A program made the position numbers and the translations under genes. This document shows, piece by piece, positions 42,012-50,921 of a stretch of 64,000 nt of DNA (its first letter is position 1; each line of letters starts with the position of its first letter). The notes below the pieces were generated by a model. The model worked only from the letters and a program-made list of their open reading frames with translations, did not search any database and was not told the DNA's origin. The DNA lies in contig JBJKRL010000091.1 of NCBI GenBank assembly GCA_046704745.1, forward strand, positions 20,826-84,825, in the 5' to 3' direction. This DNA is from CAWGGS01 sp046704745 (GTDB taxonomy: Bacteria > Desulfobacterota > Desulfobulbia > Desulfobulbales > Desulfocapsaceae).

Positions 42012-43364
42012 ATGTTTGAAAACCTGACAGACCGACTTGAAGGTGTCTTCAAAAGGCTCCGTGGTCACGGCATACTCACTGAAGAAAATATCAGGGAGGC
42101 AATGGGTGAGGTCCGTACCGCTCTGCTCGAGGCCGACGTCAACTTCAAGGTAGCCAAGGATTTCGTTGCCAATGTAACCCAGAAGGCGATCGGCCGTGAA
42201 GTCACGCAGACCCTGTCTCCCGGACAGCAGGTGATCAAAGTCGTCCATGATGAGCTGGTGGAATTGCTCGGCGGCAACATGGAACCGATACGTCTTGACG
42301 GTCGGCAACCTGTTACCATCATGATGGCCGGCCTGCAGGGTTCCGGTAAGACCACCACCTCCGGGAAACTCGCCAAGCTGCTGCGCGAAAAAGGGCGAAG
42401 ACCCTATCTGGTCCCAGCCGATATTTATCGCCCGGCAGCCATCGAACAGCTGCAGGTGCTGGGGGAACGGCTTGGCTTACCTGTCCATCCTTCCACCACC
42501 GACACCAAACCCGTCGACATATGCAGGCAGGCGTTGGCAACTGCCGAGGTAAAAGACTATGATACCCTGATCATCGATACCGCCGGACGATTGCATGTCG
42601 ATGAGACACTGATGGACGAACTCAAAGAGATCCGGTCGGCCATCCACCTTTCTGAAATCCTCTTTGTCGCCGATGCGATGACCGGTCAGGATGCGGTCAC
42701 CGTTGCCGAGAAATTTAATCACGATCTTGAAATTACCGGCGTTATACTGACCAAAATGGAAGGTGATGCCCGGGGTGGTGCCGCCTTATCCATCAAGAAT
42801 GTCACCGGGAAACCGATAAAGTTCGTCGGTATCGGTGAGGCCCTGGATGCGCTGGAGGTCTTTCATCCGGACCGTGCCGCTTCGCGGATACTGGGCATGG
42901 GCGATGTTTTGACCCTGATCGAAAAAGCCGAAGCAGTCGTCGACAAAAAGAAGGCCGACAAACTGGCCCAGAAGCTGAAGAAGGATCAGTTCACGTTGGA
43001 GGATTTCCTTGATCAGCTCAGGCAGATAAAAAAAATGGGCTCGTTGCAGGAGATCATCAACATGATCCCGGGCATCAGTAAGCTCAAACAACTGAAACAG
43101 GCCCCCGAACCCGACATAAAGGAATTCAACAAGACCGAGGCAATCATCTGCTCCATGACCCGGAGGGAAAGACAGGACCACCGGATCATAAACGCCAGTC
43201 GACGCCAGCGAATAGCCGACGGTTCCGGAACAACGGTTACCGATGTTAACGGTGTCCTGAAAAACTATACGGCTATGTTGAAAATGATGAAGAAATTGCG
43301 TGGAAAACCGGGAATGGTCTCGGGAGTGAAGCGCCGCAAGTTACCAAAAGGCATACGCAGATAA
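42012..43364 (+). CDS. ffh: Signal recognition particle protein Ffh
   Basis: GTPase that brings nascent membrane proteins to the SecYEG translocon with 4.5S RNA (450 residues). The NG domain has GLQGSGKTT (residues 107-115), DTAGRLHVDE, TKMEGDARGGAALS and the M domain has GSLQEIINMIPG, IICSMTRRERQDHRIINASRRQRIADGSG (read in two parts). The M-domain Met-rich helix is short (AMLKMMKKLRGKPGM). It starts the translation operon with rpsP. Confidence 0.97.
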   Translation: MFENLTDRLEGVFKRLRGHGILTEENIREAMGEVRTALLEADVNFKVAKDFVANVTQKAIGREVTQTLSPGQQVIKVVHDELVELLGGNMEPIRLDGRQPVTIMMAGLQGSGKTTTSGKLAKLLREKGRRPYLVPADIYRPAAIEQLQVLGERLGLPVHPSTTDTKPVDICRQALATAEVKDYDTLIIDTAGRLHVDETLMDELKEIRSAIHLSEILFVADAMTGQDAVTVAEKFNHDLEITGVILTKMEGDARGGAALSIKNVTGKPIKFVGIGEALDALEVFHPDRAASRILGMGDVLTLIEKAEAVVDKKKADKLAQKLKKDQFTLEDFLDQLRQIKKMGSLQEIINMIPGISKLKQLKQAPEPDIKEFNKTEAIICSMTRRERQDHRIINASRRQRIADGSGTTVTDVNGVLKNYTAMLKMMKKLRGKPGMVSGVKRRKLPKGIRR

Positions 43365-43444
43365 TGACGTGTTCCGATCCTTTTAAGCAGGGACGCGAAA
43401 CGGGATGTACAACCCGGTAAATACAACAGGAGGATATACCTTCA

Positions 43445-43687
43445 ATGGCAGTTCGCATTCGTTTAACTAGACTTGGAAAAAAGAAAAAGCCCTATTATCG
43501 TATAATCGTCGCCGACAGTGAGAGCAAACGCGATGGGAAATTCCTCGATATCGTGGGGACCTATGATCCCATGCAGGAACCTGCTGCTATTACCATCGAT
43601 AACGAAAAACTCCAGGCATGGATCGGCAAAGGCGCCCAGCCCACGACCACCGTTAAAAGCCTGATCGGTAAGGTTGCGGCTGAATAA
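43445..43687 (+). CDS. rpsP: 30S ribosomal protein S16
   Basis: An 80-residue ribosomal protein starting MAVRIRLTRLGKKKKPYYRI and containing VVADSESKRDGKFLDIVGTYDP-type sequence (here IIVADSESKRDGKFLDIVG). AGGAGG is upstream of the ATG. It is followed three bases later by khpA. Confidence 0.97.
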   Translation: MAVRIRLTRLGKKKKPYYRIIVADSESKRDGKFLDIVGTYDPMQEPAAITIDNEKLQAWIGKGAQPTTTVKSLIGKVAAE

Positions 43688-43690
43688 GGT

Positions 43691-43921
43691 ATGAAAGAAC
43701 TGGTAGCCTATATTGCGCAATCACTTGCTGACCAACCTTCTGAGGTCAAGACGACCCAGGCGGAAGAGGACGACACCATCACTATCGAACTCACCGTCGC
43801 CCAAGATGACCTCGGGAAGATAATCGGCAAGCAAGGGAGGACGGCCAGGGCCATTCGGGCGATACTGGCGGCGGCCGCCGGCAAGGAGAACAAACGAACA
43901 CGGCTCGATATCCTGGAATAG
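43691..43921 (+). CDS. khpA: KH-domain RNA-binding protein KhpA
   Basis: A 76-residue single KH domain protein with the GxxG loop in LGKIIGKQGRTARAIRAIL. The position between rpsP and rimM is the standard one for KhpA, which binds RNA, often with KhpB. TAAGGT just before the ATG is the ribosome binding site. Confidence 0.94.
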   Translation: MKELVAYIAQSLADQPSEVKTTQAEEDDTITIELTVAQDDLGKIIGKQGRTARAIRAILAAAAGKENKRTRLDILE

Positions 43922-43932
43922 ACCTTTTTGCC

Positions 43933-44490
43933 ATGGCTGTAGCATTTTCTTTTCCAACCGACAGGTATATCCTGATCGGCAAGATAGGCAAACCCCATGG
44001 CCTCCGAGGCGAAGTGAGGCTGCACCTGTTCTCCGATCAACCGGAGAATCTTAAAAGATACCGGCGGGTCTTTATTGTTTCAACCAAAGGTGAGCTTTCG
44101 CAGCCCCTGCAACTTCTTTCCAGCCGGGCACAGGGGAAAACGGCCATTGTCGAGCTGGAATCGGTCAGCGACCGCGATGCTGCCGATCGTCTGAAAGGTA
44201 TGGGGGTATTGCTGGAAAAGACCGAACTCCCGGATACTGAGGAGGACGAATATTATTACTACCAGTATGCAGGTCTTGCCGTTAAAACGGTTGATGAACT
44301 TTTCCTGGGACGGGTGGAAAACATATTCTCCAACGGAGCACAGGACATACTGGTCGTACGGGGAACAGGACGGGAGTATCTGATCCCCATTATAAAATCA
44401 ATTATCGTTCGGCGTACCGCCGAGGAGCTTGTCATCGCTCCGCCACCGGGACTCTTGGGAATTAACTCCGGGATGCTGGATGGAGAATAG
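43933..44490 (+). CDS. rimM: Ribosome maturation factor RimM
   Basis: Binds S19 and helps assemble the 30S head (185 residues). It has the start ILIGKIGKPHGLRGEVRLHLFSD, the linker LKGMGVLLEK and the PRC-barrel end YYYYQYAGLAVKT, GAQDILVVRG and EYLIPIIKSII. It is full length, so the absence of trmD just downstream is not caused by a truncation here. Confidence 0.95.
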   Translation: MAVAFSFPTDRYILIGKIGKPHGLRGEVRLHLFSDQPENLKRYRRVFIVSTKGELSQPLQLLSSRAQGKTAIVELESVSDRDAADRLKGMGVLLEKTELPDTEEDEYYYYQYAGLAVKTVDELFLGRVENIFSNGAQDILVVRGTGREYLIPIIKSIIVRRTAEELVIAPPPGLLGINSGMLDGE

Positions 44491-44536
44491 GATTGAAGCC
44501 TGGTGACATGTGCGTTTCATCGGGGAAAGGAAACGA

Positions 44537-45115
44537 ATGACTGTTGATATCGCTCTCATTCACTTCCCGGTGATCAACAAATCGGGAGAGACCATCGGCT
44601 CGGCCGTGACAAACCTCGATATACATGATATTGCCAGAGCAGCTAAAACTTTCGGCGTTGGCTACTACTATATCGTCACGCCGTATACGGATCAGCAAGA
44701 GCTTGTTCGAGAGATTATAGAGCACTGGCGTACCGGGTATGGTGCGGGCTACAACCCAGCCCGGAAATCAGCCCTGGAGCTGGTCAGACTCGAAGATTCC
44801 CTGGAAGACGTCATCCGGCAGATCACGGACAAACGCGGACAAAAACCTGTTCTGATCATGACCAGTGCGCAACCACAGGAAAAAAGCATTACCTTTGCGG
44901 CAATCAGGTATCGCATCGCATCCGAAGACCCAATCCTTCTGCTCTTCGGAACCGCGCATGGCCTGGCACCTGAAGTTTTGGACAAGGCAGACTATGCCCT
45001 TCCGCCCATTCATGGCCGGACCGGGTATAACCACCTCTCCGTACGCTCGGCAGTATCGATCATCCTGGACAGACTGCTGGGGATCAGGGAGGGAGAAGAA
45101 GAAAACGACACGTAA
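44537..45115 (+). CDS. SPOUT-type RNA methyltransferase (TM1570-like, Methyltrn_RNA_4 family)
   Basis: A protein of 192 residues related to the trefoil-knot RNA methyltransferases that follow trmD in Thermotoga and many Desulfobacterota. Seen are VDIALIHFPVINKSGETIGSAVTNLDIHDIARAAKTFGV (in parts), YYIVTPY, PVLIMTSAQ, LLLFGTAHGLAPEVLDKADYALPPI and YNHLSVRSAVSIILDRLLG, the last two forming the SAM-binding knot. ATG at 44537 with AAAGGAAA upstream was chosen. Its target RNA is unknown. It occupies the interval between rimM and rplS where trmD is normally found; it is not TrmD by sequence. Confidence 0.88.
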   Translation: MTVDIALIHFPVINKSGETIGSAVTNLDIHDIARAAKTFGVGYYYIVTPYTDQQELVREIIEHWRTGYGAGYNPARKSALELVRLEDSLEDVIRQITDKRGQKPVLIMTSAQPQEKSITFAAIRYRIASEDPILLLFGTAHGLAPEVLDKADYALPPIHGRTGYNHLSVRSAVSIILDRLLGIREGEEENDT

Positions 45116-45149
45116 ACAAAAAGAGATTACTTCAACCTAAGAAAACGTT

Positions 45150-45503
45150 ATGAGCAAAATCATTGAAAAAATAGAACAGGAACAAATGCGGCAGGACCAT
45201 CCGCCTTTTCGTCCGGGGGACAACGTAAAGGTCCATATCCGCATTATCGAGGGCAACAAAGAGCGTATCCAGATCTTCCAAGGCGTTGTTATCAGAAGAA
45301 AAAAAGGAACAATGAACGCCACGTACACCGTCAGGAAAATCTCCCACGGCGTCGGTGTGGAAAAGACCTTTGCCCTGCATAACCCAAGGGTTGAAAAGAT
45401 CGAGGTAGTAACCCGCGGCTATGTCCGTCGTTCCCGCTTGTACTATCTGCGCGGCAGACGCGGCAAGGCGGCACGAATCCGCGAATTGGGTTATAACCAG
45501 TAA
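45150..45503 (+). CDS. rplS: 50S ribosomal protein L19
   Basis: A 117-residue ribosomal protein at the 30S-50S interface. It has PPFRPGDNVKVHIRIIEGNKERIQIFQG, VIRRKKGTMNATYTVRKISHGVGVEKTF and VRRSRLYYLRGRRGKAARIRE (read in parts), all standard. The start ATG at 45150 lies 34 bases after the methyltransferase gene. Confidence 0.97.
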   Translation: MSKIIEKIEQEQMRQDHPPFRPGDNVKVHIRIIEGNKERIQIFQGVVIRRKKGTMNATYTVRKISHGVGVEKTFALHNPRVEKIEVVTRGYVRRSRLYYLRGRRGKAARIRELGYNQ

Positions 45504-45518
45504 GATATTGACTATCCG

Positions 45519-45558
45519 GCGACCACACATGCGGCCCCATGGCCTCAGGTGTGGTCGC
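45519..45558 (+). terminator. Hairpin between rplS and rnhB
   Basis: GCGACCACAC (45519-45528) pairs perfectly with GTGTGGTCGC (45549-45558); an inner GGCC/GGCC pair extends it. It is followed by only TTT, so it may attenuate or protect the rplS message rather than end it. Confidence 0.5.
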
Positions 45559-45589
45559 TTTCCAATCAGGCTCCGGCAAAGGTTAAAGG

Positions 45590-46237
45590 ATGGAAGGAAT
45601 TCTATCCGACATCGCATCGTCACCGACCGATAATTTTCGATTCGAACGATCCCTCCACGCCCGTGGATTTGCCTGTATAGCCGGTTCCGATGAGGCGGGA
45701 CGTGGGCCTCTGGCAGGGCCCGTCGTAGCCGCATGTGTTGTTCTTCCCCTTGACTGCGATCATTCAGTCTTTCTCGATTCAAAAATAATAGCTCATAAGC
45801 GCCGTCTTCGGCTTGACACTCATCTCAAGGACATCAAAGCCAGCGTCGGCATAGGCATCGTCTCCCCCGGGACCATCGACAGAATCAATATTCTCCAGGC
45901 ATCCCTTCTGGCCATGAAACTTGCCGTCACCGACATGGGCACCAATGTCCCGCAGCCTGATTTCATCCTGGTGGACGGCACCTTCGAAATCCCTGTGGAT
46001 ATTCCCCAGATCACCCTGACCAAAGGGGAAAGGAAAAGTGCCTCCATTGCAGCGGCCTCAATCGTAGCCAAAGTTCAACGGGATTCCTTCATGGATACAA
46101 TGGACAGGAAATATCCTACCTATAATTTCAAAAAAAATAAAGGATATCCGACAAAAGAGCATCGCCTGGCGATTGCAAAATTCGGACCCTGCCCCATCCA
46201 TCGGAAAACCTTTAAAGGAGTCAAGGAATTTGTCTGA
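45590..46237 (+). CDS. rnhB: Ribonuclease HII
   Basis: Removes ribonucleotides from RNA-DNA hybrids (215 residues). Active-site segments are CIAGSDEAGRGPLAGPVVAACV, the DSKII segment, ILVDGTFEI and the conserved KGERKSASIAAASIVAKVQRD. The end CPIHRKTFKGVKEF is typical. It overlaps yraN by eight bases. Confidence 0.95.
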   Translation: MEGILSDIASSPTDNFRFERSLHARGFACIAGSDEAGRGPLAGPVVAACVVLPLDCDHSVFLDSKIIAHKRRLRLDTHLKDIKASVGIGIVSPGTIDRINILQASLLAMKLAVTDMGTNVPQPDFILVDGTFEIPVDIPQITLTKGERKSASIAAASIVAKVQRDSFMDTMDRKYPTYNFKKNKGYPTKEHRLAIAKFGPCPIHRKTFKGVKEFV

Positions 46238-46598
46238 ACAGAGGGATATTCTCGGACGGCTCGGCGAAAATCTGGCGGCTGAGTACCTGCAAAATGCAGG
46301 TTATAAAATTCTTGCCAGGAATTACAGGCAAAAATGTGGAGAAATTGATATAATAGCCCAAGATCGAGACACTCTGGTTTTCATCGAGGTCAAGACCCGG
46401 AAAACCCTGTCGTTCGGCCCTCCGTTTGCAGCAGTCACGGAAAAAAAACAGAAACAGATCGGCAGAGTCGCCCAGGATTATCTCTGTCGAAACGACCTGT
46501 ACAACCGTCCGGCCCGCTTTGACGTCGTCTCCATCCTGATCAAAGACGGAAAAGAACCGGATATCGAGTTGCTGGCGAACGCCTTTGATCTTGGCTGA
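46230..46598 (+). CDS. yraN: YraN/UPF0102 family endonuclease-like protein
   Basis: A 122-residue protein with the restriction-endonuclease-like core GRLGENLAAEYLQNAGYKILARNYR, GEIDIIAQDRDTLVFIEVKTRK (metal-binding D...EVK) and RFDVVSI. The TTG at 46230 is used because GGAG is ten bases upstream and the family starts near here; frames further upstream would lie inside rnhB. The biological role of the family is unclear. Confidence 0.9.
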   Translation: MSEQRDILGRLGENLAAEYLQNAGYKILARNYRQKCGEIDIIAQDRDTLVFIEVKTRKTLSFGPPFAAVTEKKQKQIGRVAQDYLCRNDLYNRPARFDVVSILIKDGKEPDIELLANAFDLG

Positions 46599-46661
46599 AT
46601 GATTTCTCTCTCTATTTAACCCTTACATCTGGTTTGTAGTTCTGTATTCCGGAAATTGTCT

Positions 46662-47708
46662 ATGCTCCGTATCGGTATTACAATGGGATGCCCGGTGGGA
46701 ATCGGGCCGGAGATAATCCTTAAATATTTCAGCAATGAAAGAAGAAATCCGGATTTCGCCCCGGTTGTTCTTGGAGATCCCGAAGTCCTTGCGCGTTGCC
46801 GTCGTGAATTGGATATAGGCCCACCGCCGGTTGTCTGGCATCCGCAGGAGTCTCTACCGGAAAACGCAATTCCCGTCATGGCCGTCTCCAGTCTCAACAC
46901 CGAGAGCCTGCAGTGGGGCAACCCCAATCGTTTGACCGGCAAGGCCATGGCCGAGTACATCATCAAGGCGGTAAAACTCATCCAAGACGGCTGGCTGGAT
47001 GCAATGACGACTTGCCCGATATCGAAAAAAGCCCTGAAGGAGGCTGACTTTACCTTTCCCGGCCATACAGAGATGCTTGCCCATTTGACAAATAGCACAG
47101 AGCCGGTAATGATGATGGCCGGCAGCAGGCTGCGAGTCACCCTGGTGACCATTCATTGTCCCCTTTCTTCCGTCCCCCGCAAGATCACCAGGCAATCAGT
47201 GCTTCGGCTCATCCGTATCACTCAGCGCGCACTGGTAAATGATTTCGCTATATCAGACCCCAGAATAGCCGTCGCCGGCCTCAATCCCCATGGAGGAGAA
47301 CAGGGGCTTTTTGGTAAGGAAGAAAAAAATGCAATTTCACCGGCTGTCGAAGAAGCGCAAAATCAGGGACTGGCTGTTTCCGGTCCATTCCCGCCCGACA
47401 CCATTTTTTTCAAGGCGGCAGCAGGTGCCTATGACGCCGTCGTCTGCATGTACCATGACCAGGGCCTCATCCCCTTCAAACTGCTTCATTTTGATGACGG
47501 GGTCAACGTTACCCTCGGACTGCCCATAGTCAGAACATCGGTGGATCACGGCACGGCATACGATATTGCGGGGAAAGGTGTGGCAAACCCGACCAGCCTG
47601 AGCGAAGCGATCGAACTCGCCGCAACAATAGCCCGCAACCGCAGGCGGCAGAAAACAAAGAGTCCGGAAGGAACTATGACCAAAGGAAGTGATTATGATT
47701 CATATTGA
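46662..47708 (+). CDS. pdxA: 4-hydroxythreonine-4-phosphate dehydrogenase PdxA
   Basis: NAD-dependent enzyme of vitamin B6 synthesis (348 residues). It shows LRIGITMGCPVGIGPEI, TTCPISKKAL, FPGHTEMLAH, VAGLNPHGGEQGLFG, FFKAAAGAYDAVVCMYHDQGLIPFK and VRTSVDHGTAYDIAG, all PdxA motifs with the zinc-binding His residues. Usually the first motif is GDPxGIGPE; here it is GCPVGIGPE, a Cys in place of Asp. ATG at 46662 used. Its end overlaps tmk by 14 bases. Confidence 0.94.
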   Translation: MLRIGITMGCPVGIGPEIILKYFSNERRNPDFAPVVLGDPEVLARCRRELDIGPPPVVWHPQESLPENAIPVMAVSSLNTESLQWGNPNRLTGKAMAEYIIKAVKLIQDGWLDAMTTCPISKKALKEADFTFPGHTEMLAHLTNSTEPVMMMAGSRLRVTLVTIHCPLSSVPRKITRQSVLRLIRITQRALVNDFAISDPRIAVAGLNPHGGEQGLFGKEEKNAISPAVEEAQNQGLAVSGPFPPDTIFFKAAAGAYDAVVCMYHDQGLIPFKLLHFDDGVNVTLGLPIVRTSVDHGTAYDIAGKGVANPTSLSEAIELAATIARNRRRQKTKSPEGTMTKGSDYDSY

Positions 47709-48318
47709 AGGTCCTGGAAAATTGATCGTCTTTGAAGGAATAGACGGTTGCGGCAAGACAACTCAGCTTCAGCTGCTTGCCGATATTTTGACTGTTCAAG
47801 GCTTTCCGGTCGTCAGTACCAAGGAGCCAACAGAAGGACCGTTCGGGCAAAAGATACGAAAACTGTATCAGAACAGGGAGAGCGTGAGCCGAAGACAAGA
47901 GCTGGAGCTTTTCATCGACGATCGCCGGGAACATGTGCGGGAACTGCTGAAACCTTCCATTGCCGCCGGCAAGATCGTCCTCTGCGATCGCTACGTCCTA
48001 TCAACAGTTGCCTATCAGGGGGCTGCAGGCATGAATATGGAAGAGATCTTCCTGCTGAACAATTTTGCCCCAGGGCCCGATCTAGCCCTGCTCTTCCAGA
48101 CGGAGCCAGACACCTCAATTGCCAGGATAACGGGCAATCGAAGGGAGTCATTGAATGATTTCGAACAGGCGGAGGGATTGGCCAAAGTTGCAAAAATTTT
48201 TGGCACACTCGATCTGCCTTATATTCGAAGAATAGATGCTACCGGAAGCATCGCCTCCGTTCATCAGGCTGTCATGATGGCAGTTGAACCACTCCTTGAA
48301 CAGTACAAATCGAGATAG
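47695..48318 (+). CDS. tmk: Thymidylate kinase
   Basis: Phosphorylates dTMP to dTDP (207 residues). The P-loop FEGIDGCGKTTQ, the TKEPTEGPFGQKIR segment with the DRX partner, and LCDRYVLSTVAYQGAAG are clear. ATG at 47695 is preferred over GTG at 47689 because AAAGGAAG is well spaced. The start lies inside the end of pdxA. Confidence 0.95.
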   Translation: MIHIEGPGKLIVFEGIDGCGKTTQLQLLADILTVQGFPVVSTKEPTEGPFGQKIRKLYQNRESVSRRQELELFIDDRREHVRELLKPSIAAGKIVLCDRYVLSTVAYQGAAGMNMEEIFLLNNFAPGPDLALLFQTEPDTSIARITGNRRESLNDFEQAEGLAKVAKIFGTLDLPYIRRIDATGSIASVHQAVMMAVEPLLEQYKSR

Positions 48319-48322
48319 ATCC

Positions 48323-50038
48323 ATGCCCAATATCTGCAAAAAAATTCTCATTCCATGTGTTCTTGCAATCTTGGTCTTCACCTCAGGCTGTTCGTATATG
48401 GCCGGGAAAGACAGTACCTCTCCCTCTCCCGCCAAAAGCAGCACCGATCCCACCTGCGCCTACTATTATTTTCTTGTCGGCAGTCAGGCAGAATATGAAC
48501 AGAATCTGGATGTGGCCTTGGCAATGTTCAAAAAGGCTATTGCTTGTGATCCGACCGCTGACTATATAAACGAAAAAATCCCCATCCTACTGATAAGGCT
48601 TGGAAAAATTGAAGAGGCGGAAAAATGGCTTAAAAATTTTATTACAACTCATCCAGACAAGAACAGCCAGCGAATTCTCCTTGCCGATATCGAAATCCAT
48701 AACGGCAATATACCGGCTGCAATCCGTCTCTACCATGAAGCACGAATTCATGATCCGGAAAACGAGACCCTTTTCCTGCGTCTTGGACTTCTTTACAGTC
48801 AGCAGAAAAGCTATAAGAAAGCCGAAGAAATACTCACCGCCCTTCTGCAGAAAAACCCGAAGTCTTATTTCGCCAACCTCTATCTGGCAAGGGTTTTCAA
48901 TAAGATCGGCGAGTATGAAAAGGCGGTGCATCATTATAAAACGGCATTGGCACTGAACTGGTCCAAGGAACTCGTTTTTGAGATGGCCGATTTTTACAGC
49001 CAACATAAAAAATATGACAATGCGTTGCTGCTCTATCGATCAATCCTGGCACAGAACGAGAAGGATGAACAGGCGAGTCTCGGCTTGATCCAGACGTATC
49101 TCTCGATGAACAAAGAAAAAGAGGTCTTTTCAGAACTGGCACGGCTGAGGACGTTTGCCAAAGATCCGGCAAAAATTGACCTTATCGAAAGCAGAATCTA
49201 TCTCAATCTGGGCAAACCGGAAAAGGCGGAAAAACTTCTTCTTTTGCTTGTAAAAAGAAAGAAGTCAGATCAGGCGCAATATCTTCTAGCCGTTACCTAT
49301 TTCAACGAAAAGAAGCTGGAAAAATCTTTGCAGACGCTGAAAGACATTGATCCTGACTCCGATCAGTATGAGGATGGTCTCTTTCTTCAGCTCCGTATAC
49401 TTCGGGATACAAATCATATCGATGATGCCCTGACCCTGCTGGAGAAGACGATTGCCGATAAAGATCTGCGAAAACCGATATATTATCTGCTTCTCTCCTC
49501 ACTCTACCAGGAAAAACCGGATATACCGCAAGCTTTAGATGTATTAAAAAAGGCCGAACATCTCTATCCGAATAATGATCAAATATTCTTTGACCTGGCA
49601 ATATTACTGGAAAAAATTGGAAAGCACGATCAGGCCATGTCGGCCATGGAAAAGGTTCTGCAGCTTAAACCCAACCATCCTGAGGCCTTGAATTTCATTG
49701 GCTATACCTGGGCCGACGCCAATATACACCTCGGAAAGGCCCTTTCGTACATCAAACGGGCCATTGCGCAAAAACCGAACAATGGGTTCATTCGTGACAG
49801 TCTGGGCTGGGTATATTTCCGTATGGGAGACTATGACCGTGCGGTGGAAGAATTGCAGAAGGCTGTCAGTCAAGAACCCAACGACCCTCATATTCTTGAA
49901 CACCTGGGAGATGTCTATATGGCACAGGGATTAAAAGACAAGGCACTGGATACCTACAGCAAGGCCTTGCATTTTGCCACCCAGAAACAGGATAGAGAGA
50001 ATCTGGAAAAAAAAATTAAAGCCTCAAAAATCTATTAA
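48323..50038 (+). CDS. TPR-repeat lipoprotein
   Basis: A lipoprotein of about 571 residues. The start at 48323 gives MPNICKKILIPCVLAILVFTSGC, a lipoprotein leader with Cys as the lipid anchor. It is then filled with about twelve tetratricopeptide repeats, e.g. ALAMFKKAIACDPT, KAEEILTALLQKNPKS, KAVHHYKTALAL, QAMSAMEKVLQLKPNHPEALNFIGYTWAD and RAVEELQKAVSQEPNDPHILEHLGDVYMAQG (two parts). Such lipoproteins often act in outer-membrane assembly or secretion. It is followed by a LolB-like lipoprotein gene 30 bases on. Confidence 0.9.
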   Translation: MPNICKKILIPCVLAILVFTSGCSYMAGKDSTSPSPAKSSTDPTCAYYYFLVGSQAEYEQNLDVALAMFKKAIACDPTADYINEKIPILLIRLGKIEEAEKWLKNFITTHPDKNSQRILLADIEIHNGNIPAAIRLYHEARIHDPENETLFLRLGLLYSQQKSYKKAEEILTALLQKNPKSYFANLYLARVFNKIGEYEKAVHHYKTALALNWSKELVFEMADFYSQHKKYDNALLLYRSILAQNEKDEQASLGLIQTYLSMNKEKEVFSELARLRTFAKDPAKIDLIESRIYLNLGKPEKAEKLLLLLVKRKKSDQAQYLLAVTYFNEKKLEKSLQTLKDIDPDSDQYEDGLFLQLRILRDTNHIDDALTLLEKTIADKDLRKPIYYLLLSSLYQEKPDIPQALDVLKKAEHLYPNNDQIFFDLAILLEKIGKHDQAMSAMEKVLQLKPNHPEALNFIGYTWADANIHLGKALSYIKRAIAQKPNNGFIRDSLGWVYFRMGDYDRAVEELQKAVSQEPNDPHILEHLGDVYMAQGLKDKALDTYSKALHFATQKQDRENLEKKIKASKIY

Positions 50039-50068
50039 CCGTACAAACGCTAACCCTGCATCTCGCCC

Positions 50069-50908
50069 ATGTCCATAAAATACGAATATTCAGGTCAACC
50101 ACATTCCAGCCCTGCCCTTTTTCTGGGAATCATCCTTCTCTTTTTTCTGGCAGGCTGTGCCGGAAAACCGTGGTCTGGTGAATTTAAAAAAGATCAGTTC
50201 ACGGCTTACAAAAAAATGCTGGAAGGGCGTATAAAGGCGCACACCGCCTGTCCCTCAACCTTGGATACCGAAGTCAGTGTTACATGGAAAACAGCCTTAG
50301 ACACCAAAACCTTCTTCGGATACCTGCAGCTTAAGCTTCCCTCTTCGGTCAAATTCGTCTCCACCAATCCTTTGGGTCAACCGCTTTTCGCTCTGGTCAG
50401 CAATGGAAAGATCTTCAGCTCAGTCAACACCCTAACCCGACAGTATATCAATGGAAGCCTGACGGCATTGGCGCTTAGGAATGATATTCCGGCGGAACTT
50501 CTAAATGGGAATTGGGGGGGGTGGCTTAGCGGCCGCATCAACGCTTCAGACAGTGAAAGAATCGTCGATGTCCGGAAAGATACGGCAGGAAGGGGGTTAT
50601 GGGTCATAACCGATAACCCGGAAAACCTCATGCAAGGCAAAGAATATATCCTGGTTGACCCGACGGGCGATCGCGTGCTTCTCCGGATATTGATGAACAC
50701 GGAAGATACTCCGATCGCCCGGATACAATACGGAGGATGGCAACGGAGCAGCACATGTCAACTTCCGACGATCTTAGCAATAACCGACCTTCCCATGGGA
50801 GCGGAGGTTTCCCTGCACCTGTCGGATATCATCACCGATAAGGTCTTTGATAAAGATAATTTCACTCTTCTGCCGCCGCCGGGCTACTTTATCCAGGTCT
50901 TTCCGTAA
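50069..50908 (+). CDS. Outer-membrane lipoprotein, LolB/DUF4292-like
   Basis: A 279-residue predicted lipoprotein: hydrophobic leader ALFLGIILLFFLAGC with a good lipobox (LAGC). The mature part alternates short beta strands, e.g. TEVSVTWKTALDTKTFFGYLQL and KIFSSVNTLTRQYINGS, as expected of the LolB-like half-barrel that accepts lipoproteins. Overall similarity to LolB is weak, so the class is tentative. It lies directly after the TPR lipoprotein, an arrangement found for LolB-like genes elsewhere. Confidence 0.72.
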   Translation: MSIKYEYSGQPHSSPALFLGIILLFFLAGCAGKPWSGEFKKDQFTAYKKMLEGRIKAHTACPSTLDTEVSVTWKTALDTKTFFGYLQLKLPSSVKFVSTNPLGQPLFALVSNGKIFSSVNTLTRQYINGSLTALALRNDIPAELLNGNWGGWLSGRINASDSERIVDVRKDTAGRGLWVITDNPENLMQGKEYILVDPTGDRVLLRILMNTEDTPIARIQYGGWQRSSTCQLPTILAITDLPMGAEVSLHLSDIITDKVFDKDNFTLLPPPGYFIQVFP

Positions 50909-50921
50909 TAATCGGAGACTC

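Noticed and set aside
44537..45115. Calling the gene between rimM and rplS trmD
   Set aside because: Its sequence matches the TM1570-like SPOUT family that usually follows trmD; TrmD motifs are lacking.
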